Positions 45,134 through 53,745 of a stretch of DNA of 64,000 nt are shown here, piece after piece. Positions within the stretch are counted from its first letter, which is position 1, and each line of letters begins with the position of its first letter. The notes under the pieces are model-generated. The model saw only the letters and a program-made list of their open reading frames with translations. It made no database searches and was not told where the DNA came from. The stretch covers positions 17,527 to 81,526 of the forward strand of contig JAFEBQ010000026.1 of NCBI GenBank assembly GCA_018242585.1, read 5' to 3'. The translations under genes were made by a program, and so were the position numbers. The DNA is from Planctomycetota bacterium. GTDB lineage: Bacteria > Planctomycetota > Planctomycetia > Pirellulales > PNKZ01.

Positions 45134-46462
45134 ATGACCACGCCCGCTCCCGCGGCCGACCGTTCGGTTCGCCGCAAATTGTCGGTGATGATGTTCCTCG
45201 AGTTTTTCATCTGGGGCGCTTGGCTGCCGCTGATCTTTGGTTACCTGCCAAGCCTGGGCTTCACGGCCTTGCAACAGGCCTGGATTCTCAACGCCTTTGC
45301 CCTGGCGTCGTTCGTCGGCATGTTCTTCAGCAACCAGTTCGCCGACCGCAACTTCTCGGCCGAAAAGTTTCTGGCCGTCAGCCATCTGATCGGCGGCGTC
45401 GCCATTCTGGGCATCGGCTGGACTCAGTCGTTCTGGCCGTTCTTCGTGCTGATGCTGATTCATTGCTTGTTCTACGTGCCGACGATTTCAATCACCAACT
45501 CGATCGCTTTCGCCAGCTTGAAAGACGCGACTCACGACTTTGGTCGCGTGCGATTGTGGGGGACCATCGGTTGGATCGCGGCCAGTTGGCCGTTCGTGTT
45601 CATCCTGGTCGATTGGGCCAAGGTGCCCGCCTTGTCCGAAGTCGGCTTTACCGGTTGGCTGGGCTCGGCCTTGGCGACCAGCAAGTCGGGGGCCGAGTTT
45701 CAGCGCGAGGTCGCCTGGACGTTCATCACCGCGGGCATCGCTTCGCTAGTGCTGGCGGGGTTCAGCATGACGTTGCCTCACACGCCGCCCAAGCCGGCCC
45801 AGAAGGGGGCCGAGACGTTCGCCTGGCTCGAATCGATGAAGCTGCTGCGGCTGCCGTTCGTGCTGGTGCTATTCATCGTCACGTTCGTCGACGCGGCGGT
45901 GCATCAGAGTTACTTCATTTTCACCAACGACTACCTGCAAAGCATCGGCGTGCCGGGCAACTGGGTGATGCCGATCATGAGCTTGGGGCAGATTGCCGAA
46001 ATCGGCACGATGGCCGTGCTGGGTATGGTGCTCAAAAACCTGGGTTGGCGGTGGACGATGGTGATTGGCATTCTCGGTCACACCGTGCGGTTCGGCGTGT
46101 TTGCGTTGGTCCCCAATCCGTGGGCGGCCGGCGCGGTGATTTTGCTGCATGGCGTTTGTTACGCATTCTTCTTCGCCACGGTCTACATCTTTGTCGACGA
46201 GTTCTTCCCCAAGGACGCCCGGACGAGCGCTCAGGGGTTGTTCAATTTCCTAATCCTGGGGTTGGGGCCGTTCGTGGCAAACTTTGTCTGGCCGTTGTTG
46301 GGGGACCACTTCAAGACCGACAAAGGTTACGACTTCAGCAAGGTCTTTCTCTGGCCGTCGGGTATTGCCCTGGCGGCGGCGATTGTGCTGTTTCTGCTGT
46401 TTCATCCGCCGCGGCAAGCCGAGCAGGCTGGGTCATCGGGTCACGCCGCCACGCCACACTAG
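45134..46462 (+). CDS. MFS permease of the nucleoside:H+ symporter type
   Basis: The 442-residue protein has about 12 hydrophobic spans. The start SVMMFLEFFIWGAWLPLIFGYL and the next segment ADRNFSAEKFLAVSHLIGG are typical of the Nuc_H_symport family (NupG/XapB-like). Further markers are SLKDATHDFGRVRLWGTIGWIAASW and ILLHGVCYAFFFATVYIFVDEFFPKDARTSAQGLFN. The substrate may be a nucleoside or another small polar molecule. It stands between two dispersed repeats and is probably its own transcript. Confidence 0.9.
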   Translation: MTTPAPAADRSVRRKLSVMMFLEFFIWGAWLPLIFGYLPSLGFTALQQAWILNAFALASFVGMFFSNQFADRNFSAEKFLAVSHLIGGVAILGIGWTQSFWPFFVLMLIHCLFYVPTISITNSIAFASLKDATHDFGRVRLWGTIGWIAASWPFVFILVDWAKVPALSEVGFTGWLGSALATSKSGAEFQREVAWTFITAGIASLVLAGFSMTLPHTPPKPAQKGAETFAWLESMKLLRLPFVLVLFIVTFVDAAVHQSYFIFTNDYLQSIGVPGNWVMPIMSLGQIAEIGTMAVLGMVLKNLGWRWTMVIGILGHTVRFGVFALVPNPWAAGAVILLHGVCYAFFFATVYIFVDEFFPKDARTSAQGLFNFLILGLGPFVANFVWPLLGDHFKTDKGYDFSKVFLWPSGIALAAAIVLFLLFHPPRQAEQAGSSGHAATPH

Positions 46463-46566
46463 AATCGTCGGCGTTTTCCGCCAGTTTGTCGCCCCTCAAC
46501 TTACGCCTTGCGGCCGGTTACAATCATCGGCTTCGGCGGCCATGTGTGGCGCGAAACCATGCGCCG

Positions 46567-46609
46567 CCCCCTCACCCCCAACCCCTCTCCCGCGGAGGGG
46601 CGAGGGGAG
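46567..46609 (-). repeat. 43-base dispersed repeat, copy 2
   Basis: Reverse complement of 5712-5754 with one mismatch. It lies in the 265-base spacer between the MFS gene and pyruvate carboxylase. Confidence 0.8.
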
Positions 46610-46727
46610 AAACCAAGGCCACGCCGCGCGCCATTGGCTGCGCGCGTTTGCCACGGACAACGGACCGCTGACAACTGACAACCTGCCGCCACCAACGGAC
46701 AACTGACTACGGACCACTGATCAACCC

Positions 46728-49700
46728 ATGAGCACGCCCAAGAAGATTCGCAAGCTGCTGGCCGCCAACCGCAGCGAGATCGCCATCCGCGTTTTCCGTT
46801 CGGCCCACGAAGCCGGCATTCGCACCGTGGCCATTTACTCGCACGAAGATCGCTACGCCCTGCACCGGTTCAAGGCCGACGAGGCGTACCAGGTGGGCAA
46901 GCCCGGCGAGCCGATTCGCGCCTACCTCGACATTCCGGGCATCATCGAGATTGCTACCCAACACGAGGTCGACGCCATCCATCCCGGCTATGGTTTTCTG
47001 TCCGAGAATCCCGACCTGGCCCGGGCGTGCGAAGCGGCGGGCATCATCTTCTGCGGGCCGCCGCCGCGCGTGCTGGAGCAACTGGGGGACAAGATCACCG
47101 CCCGCGGCATCGCCGTGCAGGCCGGCGTGCCGGTCTTGTCGGGCAGCGACAAGCCGTTGACCGATGCCAAGCAAGCCGCCGAATTGGCCGACAAGCTGGG
47201 CTACCCCGTGTTGTTGAAGGCCGCCAAGGGGGGCGGCGGACGCGGCATGCGCATGGTTCCCAAGGCCGAAGAACTGGCCGCCTCGCTCGAACAGGCGATG
47301 CGTGAATCGTTGTCGGCGTTCGGCAGCTCGGACGTGTTTCTCGAAAAGTTCATCATGCGCCCGCGGCACATCGAAGTGCAGCTGTTGGGCGACAAGCACG
47401 GCAACCTGGTCCACCTGTACGAGCGCGACTGCTCGTTGCAGCGGCGACACCAAAAAGTGGTCGAAATCGCCCCGGCGTGGAACCTGGACCCGACGCTGCG
47501 CGACGCGATTTGCGACGCGGCGATCAAGATCGGCAAGCAGGTCAACTATGAAAGCGCCGGCACGGTCGAGTTTCTGGTCGACGACGACACTGGCAAGTTT
47601 TATTTCATCGAGGTCAACCCTCGCATTCAGGTCGAACACACGGTCACCGAAGTCGTGACCGGCATCGATATTGTGCGGAGCCAGATGCTGATTGCCCAAG
47701 GAGCGCCGCTGGCAGATTCCGAGATCGGACTGCCGAACCAGGGGGCGATCACCACGCGCGGCTTTGCCGTGCAGTGCCGCGTGACGACTGAGGATCCCGA
47801 GAACAAGTTTCTGCCCGACTATGGCAAGATCGGGCATTACCGCTCGGCCGCCGGCATGGGCGTGCGGCTCGACGCCGGTACCGCGTTCTCGGGGGCCGTG
47901 GTGACGCCGTACTACGATTCATTGTTGGTTAAGGTGACCACCTCGGGGCGGCGGTTCAGCGACGCGGCCCACCGGATGGAGCGGGTGCTGCAAGAGTTCC
48001 GCATTCGCGGCGTGAAGACGAACATTCCGTTCTTGATCAATCTGGTGAATCACCCCCAGTTCCTGGCCGGGGGGTTCACGACCCGGTTCATGGACGAGAC
48101 GCCCGAACTGTTTCATTTCACGCCGCGGAAAGATCGCGCGACCAAGTTGCTGCGCTACCTGGGCGATATCGCGGTCAACGGGCATTCGCTGATCAAGCAG
48201 AAGCCTGCTGGCGTGCGCCGCACGCCAGCCCCCGTGCCCGAGCTGGAACACAAGCCAATCCCGCCGGGCTCGCGGCAGAAGCTGCTGGAGTTGGGCCCCA
48301 AGAAGTTCTGCGACTGGGTGCTGGGCGAAAAGCGGCTGCTGTTGACCGATACCACGTTCCGCGACGCGCACCAGTCCTTGCTGGCGACGCGGATGCGGAC
48401 GCACGACATGACGCGGATCGCCGAGGCGTACGCCAAGCTGACGCCCGAACTGTTCTCGATCGAAATGTGGGGCGGGGCGACGTTCGATACGACGATGCGA
48501 TTCTTGAAAGAAGATCCCTGGCAGCGGCTAGCCGATCTGCGCGAGGGGATTCCGAACATCCTGTTCCAGATGTTGTTCCGGGCATCCAACGCGCTGGGCT
48601 ACGCCAACTATCCCGACAACGTGATTCGCACGTTCGTCAAGGAAGCGGCCGGCGCGGGCATGGACCTGTTCCGGATTTTCGACTCGCTCAACTGGCTGCC
48701 TAACATGCGCGTGGCGATGGACGCCGTCAACGAGACCAAGGCGCTGTGCGAAGCCGCGATTTGCTACACCGGCGACGTGCTCGACCAGAAGAAGACGAAG
48801 TACAACCTGAAGTACTACGTCGACATGGCCAAAGAGCTGGAGCGGATGGGAGCGCACCTGCTGTGTATCAAGGACATGGCCGGACTGTGCAAGCCCTACG
48901 CGGCGGAACTGCTGGTCAAGACGTTGAAGCAAGAGATCGGCATTCCGATCCACTTCCACACCCACGACACCAGCGGCGTGCAGGCCAGCGCCATCCTCAA
49001 GGCGGCCGAGGTTAATTTGGACATTGCCGACGTGGCGATGGGGCCGCTGTCGGGGCTAACGTCGCAGCCGAACCTGGGCTCGGTGGTTCATGCGCTGCGG
49101 TTCACGCCGCGCGACACCGGGCTCGATCCCAATCACGTCCAGACGTTGGACGAGTATTGGGAAGCGGTTCGTGATTTCTATGTGCCGTTCGAGTCCAAGA
49201 TGCGGGCCAGCACGGCCGACGTCTATCGCAACGAAATGCCCGGTGGCCAGTACACCAACTTGTACGAGCAAGCCCAGGCGGTCGGGCTCGAAGCCCGCTG
49301 GCACGAGATTTGTCGCGTGTATGCCGAGGTGAACGAGCTGCTCGGCGACATTGTCAAAGTCACGCCGTCGTCGAAGGCGGTCGGCGACCTGGCCTTGTTC
49401 CTGGTGGCGAACAACATCGCCACGGCCGACTTGCTGGACACCAAGCGAGAGCTGGCCTTCCCCGAGTCGGTCATCGATCTGGTCTCGGGACGCATGGGCC
49501 AGCCGCCGGGCGGTTTCCCGGCCAAGGTCATCGACCGCGTGCTGCGCGGGCAGAAGCCCTTGGAAGGACGTCCGGGCGACCACGAACCGCCGGCCGACTT
49601 TGACGCCACGCGAGCCAAGCTGGAAAAAACCCTGGGGCGTCAGCCGACGGGGCGCGAGTTGCTGTCGTACCTGATGTTCCCGCGCGTGTTCAACGAACTG

Positions 49701-50177
49701 ACGCAGCACGAGGAACAATTTGGCGACACGAGCATCCTGCCGACGCCGCTGTTCTTTTATGGCCCCGTGGCGGGCGAGGAATTCGCCGCCGACATCGAAC
49801 GTGGCAAGCGGCTGATCGTCAAGATGCTGAATGTGGGCGACGCCCAGCCCGACGGACATCGCACGGTGTCGTTCGAGCTGAACGGCCAGCCGCGCGACGT
49901 GACGATCCGCGATCGCTCGCTGGAAGTGGCCGACGGCGGCCGCCGCAAGGCCGAGCCGAACAATACATCCCAGGTTGGCGCGCCGATGCCGGGCATGGTC
50001 GTGACCGTGGCGATCCACAACGCCGACAACGTCAAGCAAGGGCAAAAGCTGCTGACGATGGAAGCGATGAAAATGGAAACCACGCTCTATGCCGAGCGCG
50101 ACGGCAAGGTCGCCGAGGTGCTGGTCCAGTCGGGTACGCGCGTCGAGACCGGCGACTTGCTGGTGCGGTACGAGTAG
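46728..50177 (+). CDS. pyc: Pyruvate carboxylase
   Basis: The 1149-residue enzyme carries all parts on one chain. The biotin carboxylase domain (about 1-460) has LLAANRSEIAIRVFRSAHE and the ATP-grasp Gly loop KAAKGGGGRGMRM. The carboxyltransferase domain (about 535-850) starts LLTDTTFRDAHQSLLATRMRTHDM and includes HFHTHDTSGVQ. The allosteric/PC domain follows, then the biotin carrier domain with EAMKMET, the biotinylated lysine being K1115. It makes oxaloacetate from pyruvate, bicarbonate and ATP. Length matches the family. The gene ends 18 bases from the convergent gene at 50196. Confidence 0.97.
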   Translation: MSTPKKIRKLLAANRSEIAIRVFRSAHEAGIRTVAIYSHEDRYALHRFKADEAYQVGKPGEPIRAYLDIPGIIEIATQHEVDAIHPGYGFLSENPDLARACEAAGIIFCGPPPRVLEQLGDKITARGIAVQAGVPVLSGSDKPLTDAKQAAELADKLGYPVLLKAAKGGGGRGMRMVPKAEELAASLEQAMRESLSAFGSSDVFLEKFIMRPRHIEVQLLGDKHGNLVHLYERDCSLQRRHQKVVEIAPAWNLDPTLRDAICDAAIKIGKQVNYESAGTVEFLVDDDTGKFYFIEVNPRIQVEHTVTEVVTGIDIVRSQMLIAQGAPLADSEIGLPNQGAITTRGFAVQCRVTTEDPENKFLPDYGKIGHYRSAAGMGVRLDAGTAFSGAVVTPYYDSLLVKVTTSGRRFSDAAHRMERVLQEFRIRGVKTNIPFLINLVNHPQFLAGGFTTRFMDETPELFHFTPRKDRATKLLRYLGDIAVNGHSLIKQKPAGVRRTPAPVPELEHKPIPPGSRQKLLELGPKKFCDWVLGEKRLLLTDTTFRDAHQSLLATRMRTHDMTRIAEAYAKLTPELFSIEMWGGATFDTTMRFLKEDPWQRLADLREGIPNILFQMLFRASNALGYANYPDNVIRTFVKEAAGAGMDLFRIFDSLNWLPNMRVAMDAVNETKALCEAAICYTGDVLDQKKTKYNLKYYVDMAKELERMGAHLLCIKDMAGLCKPYAAELLVKTLKQEIGIPIHFHTHDTSGVQASAILKAAEVNLDIADVAMGPLSGLTSQPNLGSVVHALRFTPRDTGLDPNHVQTLDEYWEAVRDFYVPFESKMRASTADVYRNEMPGGQYTNLYEQAQAVGLEARWHEICRVYAEVNELLGDIVKVTPSSKAVGDLALFLVANNIATADLLDTKRELAFPESVIDLVSGRMGQPPGGFPAKVIDRVLRGQKPLEGRPGDHEPPADFDATRAKLEKTLGRQPTGRELLSYLMFPRVFNELTQHEEQFGDTSILPTPLFFYGPVAGEEFAADIERGKRLIVKMLNVGDAQPDGHRTVSFELNGQPRDVTIRDRSLEVADGGRRKAEPNNTSQVGAPMPGMVVTVAIHNADNVKQGQKLLTMEAMKMETTLYAERDGKVAEVLVQSGTRVETGDLLVRYE

Positions 50178-50195
50178 CAACTCGCCGGCGAGCGA

Positions 50196-51068
50196 TTACT
50201 TTCCCGCGGCGTTGGGCGCGAGGAACGCCTGGTAATAGCGCTCGATGGCCGCACCGAACTTGTTGGCGGCGTCGATGCGCTGTTCCTTGGTGCTACGGAA
50301 GTTCGCGCCGGTCTCGAATTGCACTGCGTCGATGCCGCCGGGCTGATCGCTGCCATAGGTTTGCACCGTGTAGCCACCGTTGAACTTCGGCGCTTTCAAG
50401 CTGCCGCTACCCAGCGCCGGCAGCGTCTTCACTTCGGAATCGGCCAGCCAGCCCAGCAAGCCGTTCTGTCCGGCTAGCGCTTCGCGTCCATGACGATTGA
50501 CCAACAGCGTCATCGTCTTGCCCTCGACGGTGCCGACCAGCACGTTGTCGGGATAGCCGGCCTGGCCATGCACGTCGATCAGTAAACCGACGTGGTGTTT
50601 GTTCTGCACCGTCCGGCAAGTGTGGGCGATTGCTTCGTGATAGGCTCGGTAGACCGGCATGGCGTTCGGGGATTCGACCCCTTGTTCGGTCGGCCGATTG
50701 ACGTCGATGTACTTGCGGGCGAATTTCGCGCCGACAAAGTACGGTTTGGCCTTGAGGCGACGTTCGAGATTGCGCGCTAGGTTGTGGGCCAGTTCAAAGG
50801 TGTTCGAGTCGGCTTGCGTGACGAACTGGTCGACGCCGCGGCCTTGCCGCTCGGGGACGCCGGGCACCTCGTCGCGGCCACCATGCGGGGCGGTGATCAC
50901 GATTGGCAAGGTTCCCTCCTCGACAATCACCAGCGTGCCGACGATGTTGCGGGCATCAAGCGTCGCGGGCTCTTTGGCCCACGCCACCGTGGCCGGCGCG
51001 AACGAGACCAGGGCGAGCGTTACGAACAGCACGATAGCGCGGCCTAGGAACTTGGTACGACAAGGCAT
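50196..51068 (-). CDS. Exported N-formylglutamate amidohydrolase-like protein
   Basis: A 290-residue product from ATG 51068 with a signal peptide (GRAIVLFVTLALVSFAPATVAWA). The frame is open further upstream but the residues are unlike a protein start. The mature part resembles N-formylglutamate amidohydrolases: IVITAPHGGRDEVPGV, DSNTFELAHNLARNLERRL, RKYIDVNRP and GLLIDVHGQAGYPDNVL, where His/Asp residues would form the metal site. Secretion and context give no sign of histidine degradation, so the true substrate may be another amide or ester. Convergent with pyc. Confidence 0.8.
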   Translation of the reverse strand: MPCRTKFLGRAIVLFVTLALVSFAPATVAWAKEPATLDARNIVGTLVIVEEGTLPIVITAPHGGRDEVPGVPERQGRGVDQFVTQADSNTFELAHNLARNLERRLKAKPYFVGAKFARKYIDVNRPTEQGVESPNAMPVYRAYHEAIAHTCRTVQNKHHVGLLIDVHGQAGYPDNVLVGTVEGKTMTLLVNRHGREALAGQNGLLGWLADSEVKTLPALGSGSLKAPKFNGGYTVQTYGSDQPGGIDAVQFETGANFRSTKEQRIDAANKFGAAIERYYQAFLAPNAAGK

Positions 51069-51314
51069 GGTCAAACTCGCAGGCCGTCGAAGGTGCATGG
51101 CGTGAACGACGCACTGGTCATGATAGGCCAGTTGGCCAGGAGCGACAAACTTTCTGTCGCGAGTCCCACACCTTTTGAAGGATGACGATGGCTCACCTAA
51201 CCCGCTTGCGAGGCACGGCAGATGATTCGTAGAATGCGTCGTCCCCAACCCTGGCGGCTGCGGAGTCGATGGTTCGCGCGCGGCCGGCCTATTCGTTTCA
51301 ACGACTCGACCGAT

Positions 51315-51638
51315 ATGCAGATTCAACCCGCAAAACTCTCGCTGACGCCTGACAAGCAATTGCGCATCGAATGGAGCGACGGGCAAGTCCGACTCTACCG
51401 CGTGGCTGAGCTGCGCGATCAATGCCCATGCGCGACGTGCCGCGAGAAGCGTTCCGCCCCGCCGGAGCCTGCGCCGTTGTTCCCGGTGCTGTCGACTGCC
51501 GAGGCGCGCCCGCTGACGCTGGCCGGCATGGAGCCGGTCGGCCACTACGCCTACAGCATCGCCTTCAGCGACGGCCACGACTCGGGCATCTATACGTTCG
51601 AGTTGCTGCGCGAACTGGGGCGAGCAGAGAACGCCTGA
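51315..51638 (+). CDS. DUF971 protein
   Basis: The 107-residue protein (ATG 51315) has the DUF971 pattern: LTPDKQLRIEWSDGQVRLYRVAELRDQCPCATCREKR, and the C-terminal PVGHYAYSIAFSDGHDSGIYTFELLRELG. CPCATC resembles a zinc-binding site seen in the N-terminal domain of gamma-butyrobetaine hydroxylase-like proteins. Similar proteins often lie with Fe-S cluster genes, but none is near here. The longer frame to 51222 adds Arg-rich residues and is rejected. The ABC-cassette gene at 51642 ends just four bases away on the other strand. Confidence 0.88.
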   Translation: MQIQPAKLSLTPDKQLRIEWSDGQVRLYRVAELRDQCPCATCREKRSAPPEPAPLFPVLSTAEARPLTLAGMEPVGHYAYSIAFSDGHDSGIYTFELLRELGRAENA

Positions 51639-51641
51639 CCG

Positions 51642-53660
51642 TTACTTATTCCCGCCGGGCAAGACGCCAGGGGGTAGGATGCCAGGAGGTAGACCAGGAA
51701 TGCCGCCCGCGGCGCCGGGAGCGCCGGCCGGTTTCTCGTCGCCGGGCTTTTCTTTCTTCTTGACGATCGAATCGCGGGTGAGGTGAATCTTGCGATAGGT
51801 CTTGTCGCTGATCACGAAGTACCAGTCGGCAAACCGGGCGTTCAATTCCCCGACGCGTTTCTTGCCAGCGGCCACCTTGGCGTCGTACTCGTCCTTGAGG
51901 CGGGCGTTTTCCTTTTCGGTCTGCTCGCGCTGCAGTTCTTCTTCGGTCTTAGCCGGAGGCGGAGCGGCTGGCCCCACGGGAGCACCAGCGGCAGGAGCCG
52001 GAGCAGTGGCAGCGGGCGCGACAGGAGCGGGCACCGTAGCAGCAGGTGCGGCAGGCGCCTCGCTGGCCGGCTTAGCCGGGCCCGCGGGAGCCGCCGGCGT
52101 TTCAGGAGCCTTGGGAGCATCGGCGGGCTTGGCCGGTTCGGCCTGGGCCAGCACATCGCCAGCGAGCGTCCGCTCGGCATTCACCAATCGGAACGGGCTG
52201 GCTGCTGGTTCGTTCGACGAGCCAGCGCCCGGCGCGGGAGTATTGGCCGCAGGCGGTGTCGCGGGCGTAGGAGCAGCAGCCGGCGCTTCACCAGCAGGCT
52301 TGGCCGGGGCAGCCGGTGCTTCGCTCGCTGGCTTTGCCACAGGCGCTGGTGTTGCAGCCGCTGGCGTGGCCGGCGCACCCTCGGGCTTGGCCGGTCCCTC
52401 AACGGGCTTGGCAGATCCCTCAGCCGGCTTCGCCGCCGGCTCGGGGAGCTTCACATACTCGGGCTTGGGAATCAGATCCTGATTGAATTGGGTCATCACC
52501 ATCAGGAACCGATTCGCCCCCTCGTCTTCGGCGTCGGCGGACTTTTCGCCTTCCTTGCCTGGCTCGGCCTTCTTCTCGGTCCCGTCTTTGCCAGCGATGG
52601 CGCCGAACCGCAGGATGTACTCGACACCGTCGGACATGCCGGCGCGGATTTCCCCTTCGTTCGAGTAGAGATGCGCTGCGCCGTTCATCTCGGCAAAGTA
52701 ATAGCCGTGCGTGCCTAGCGAATTGCGCGCCTGGGGATTGCGGGCCAGTTCACTCGACCGTTGCAGGTTCAGGCTCAGCCCGGCGGGCTTGCGTTCGACG
52801 TTGACGATCTTCAATTCGTCGAGCGCATTGCGGGCGTCATTCAGCTTCTGGGCGTCGAGCTCTTCGTCGTCCGCCAAGGGGCGGGACTCGAACTTGTTGG
52901 CCTTGGACATCTGCTTGATGTCGATCACCGACCAACGGCCGTCGCTGTTGTTGTAAGCCAGCTCGATCAGGCTGCCGCGCAGCAGCGCGCCGCGAAGCTC
53001 GTCGACCGAGTGGTCGTCAATGGTGAACTGGCGGAAATCGAAGGCGTTCATCTTGAGCAGATCTTTTTCGATCCAATCACCAAAGCTGGTCGACAGCTTG
53101 GCCAAATCGATTTCGGTCAGATAAATGCGGTTCTCGCCGGGAATGCGCACGAAGTGCAACTTGGCGTTGTTCGGGTCGGCCTTGCCCACGACCAAGTTCA
53201 ACAGTGAACCACCCGAACTGTCCCCCATCCGGACCAGCGTGCCGACACCCTGCGAAGCCGAGGTCAGATCCTTGGTCGTCGGATCGACGACGCCAAACTC
53301 GGCTTCGTCCCCCAAGTTGCTGCTGACCAGCTTCAGCTTCTTCAGGTCCAGCAGCGCGCCGGCCGCCTCGCCCAACTGCTTCTCGGCGTCGGCCGGGTAG
53401 TTCGAGTGAGAAGGAATCGACCAGACGCCGTTCACCTGCTCGATCTTGAATTGCTTCCGGTCCTCGGGCGTCTTTTCGTCGAATTGAATGACTTCCAGCG
53501 AGCGGGCCTTGAGCGGATCCTTGAACTCAGGAAAGAGCAGGCCGCCAGCTTCGCCGGTCGCTTTGACCTCGGTAAAGGGCGTGGGACGCGTGGCGACCGC
53601 CACCGAGACCAGGCCGACGGCGACCACGAGGAAAACGAATGTTTTTTGCGTTTCGTTCAT
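51642..53660 (-). CDS. DUF4340 protein with Ala/Pro-rich linkers
   Basis: The 672-residue product has an N-terminal membrane span (KTFVFLVVAVGLVSVAVATRP), then DUF4340 sequence (about 30-390: KQFKIEQVNGVWSIPSHSNYPADAEKQLGEAAGALLDLKKLK and similar repeats of the fold). A low-complexity Pro/Ala/Lys-rich region runs from about residue 400 to 570, interrupted once by a folded-looking segment. A last conserved part has ARFADWYFVISDKTYRKIHLTRDSIVKKK. It is the third gene of the ABC cassette, 85 bases after the permease-Gldg gene. It probably acts on the outer side of the cytoplasmic membrane. Confidence 0.85.
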   Translation of the reverse strand: MNETQKTFVFLVVAVGLVSVAVATRPTPFTEVKATGEAGGLLFPEFKDPLKARSLEVIQFDEKTPEDRKQFKIEQVNGVWSIPSHSNYPADAEKQLGEAAGALLDLKKLKLVSSNLGDEAEFGVVDPTTKDLTSASQGVGTLVRMGDSSGGSLLNLVVGKADPNNAKLHFVRIPGENRIYLTEIDLAKLSTSFGDWIEKDLLKMNAFDFRQFTIDDHSVDELRGALLRGSLIELAYNNSDGRWSVIDIKQMSKANKFESRPLADDEELDAQKLNDARNALDELKIVNVERKPAGLSLNLQRSSELARNPQARNSLGTHGYYFAEMNGAAHLYSNEGEIRAGMSDGVEYILRFGAIAGKDGTEKKAEPGKEGEKSADAEDEGANRFLMVMTQFNQDLIPKPEYVKLPEPAAKPAEGSAKPVEGPAKPEGAPATPAAATPAPVAKPASEAPAAPAKPAGEAPAAAPTPATPPAANTPAPGAGSSNEPAASPFRLVNAERTLAGDVLAQAEPAKPADAPKAPETPAAPAGPAKPASEAPAAPAATVPAPVAPAATAPAPAAGAPVGPAAPPPAKTEEELQREQTEKENARLKDEYDAKVAAGKKRVGELNARFADWYFVISDKTYRKIHLTRDSIVKKKEKPGDEKPAGAPGAAGGIPGLPPGILPPGVLPGGNK

Positions 53661-53745
53661 AATGACTTCATCGCTCCTTGTGGCGACGATCGATTAGCGA
53701 TGGACAGTTGAATGATTTGTTGAACGCTAGACGGAACCAGGTTGC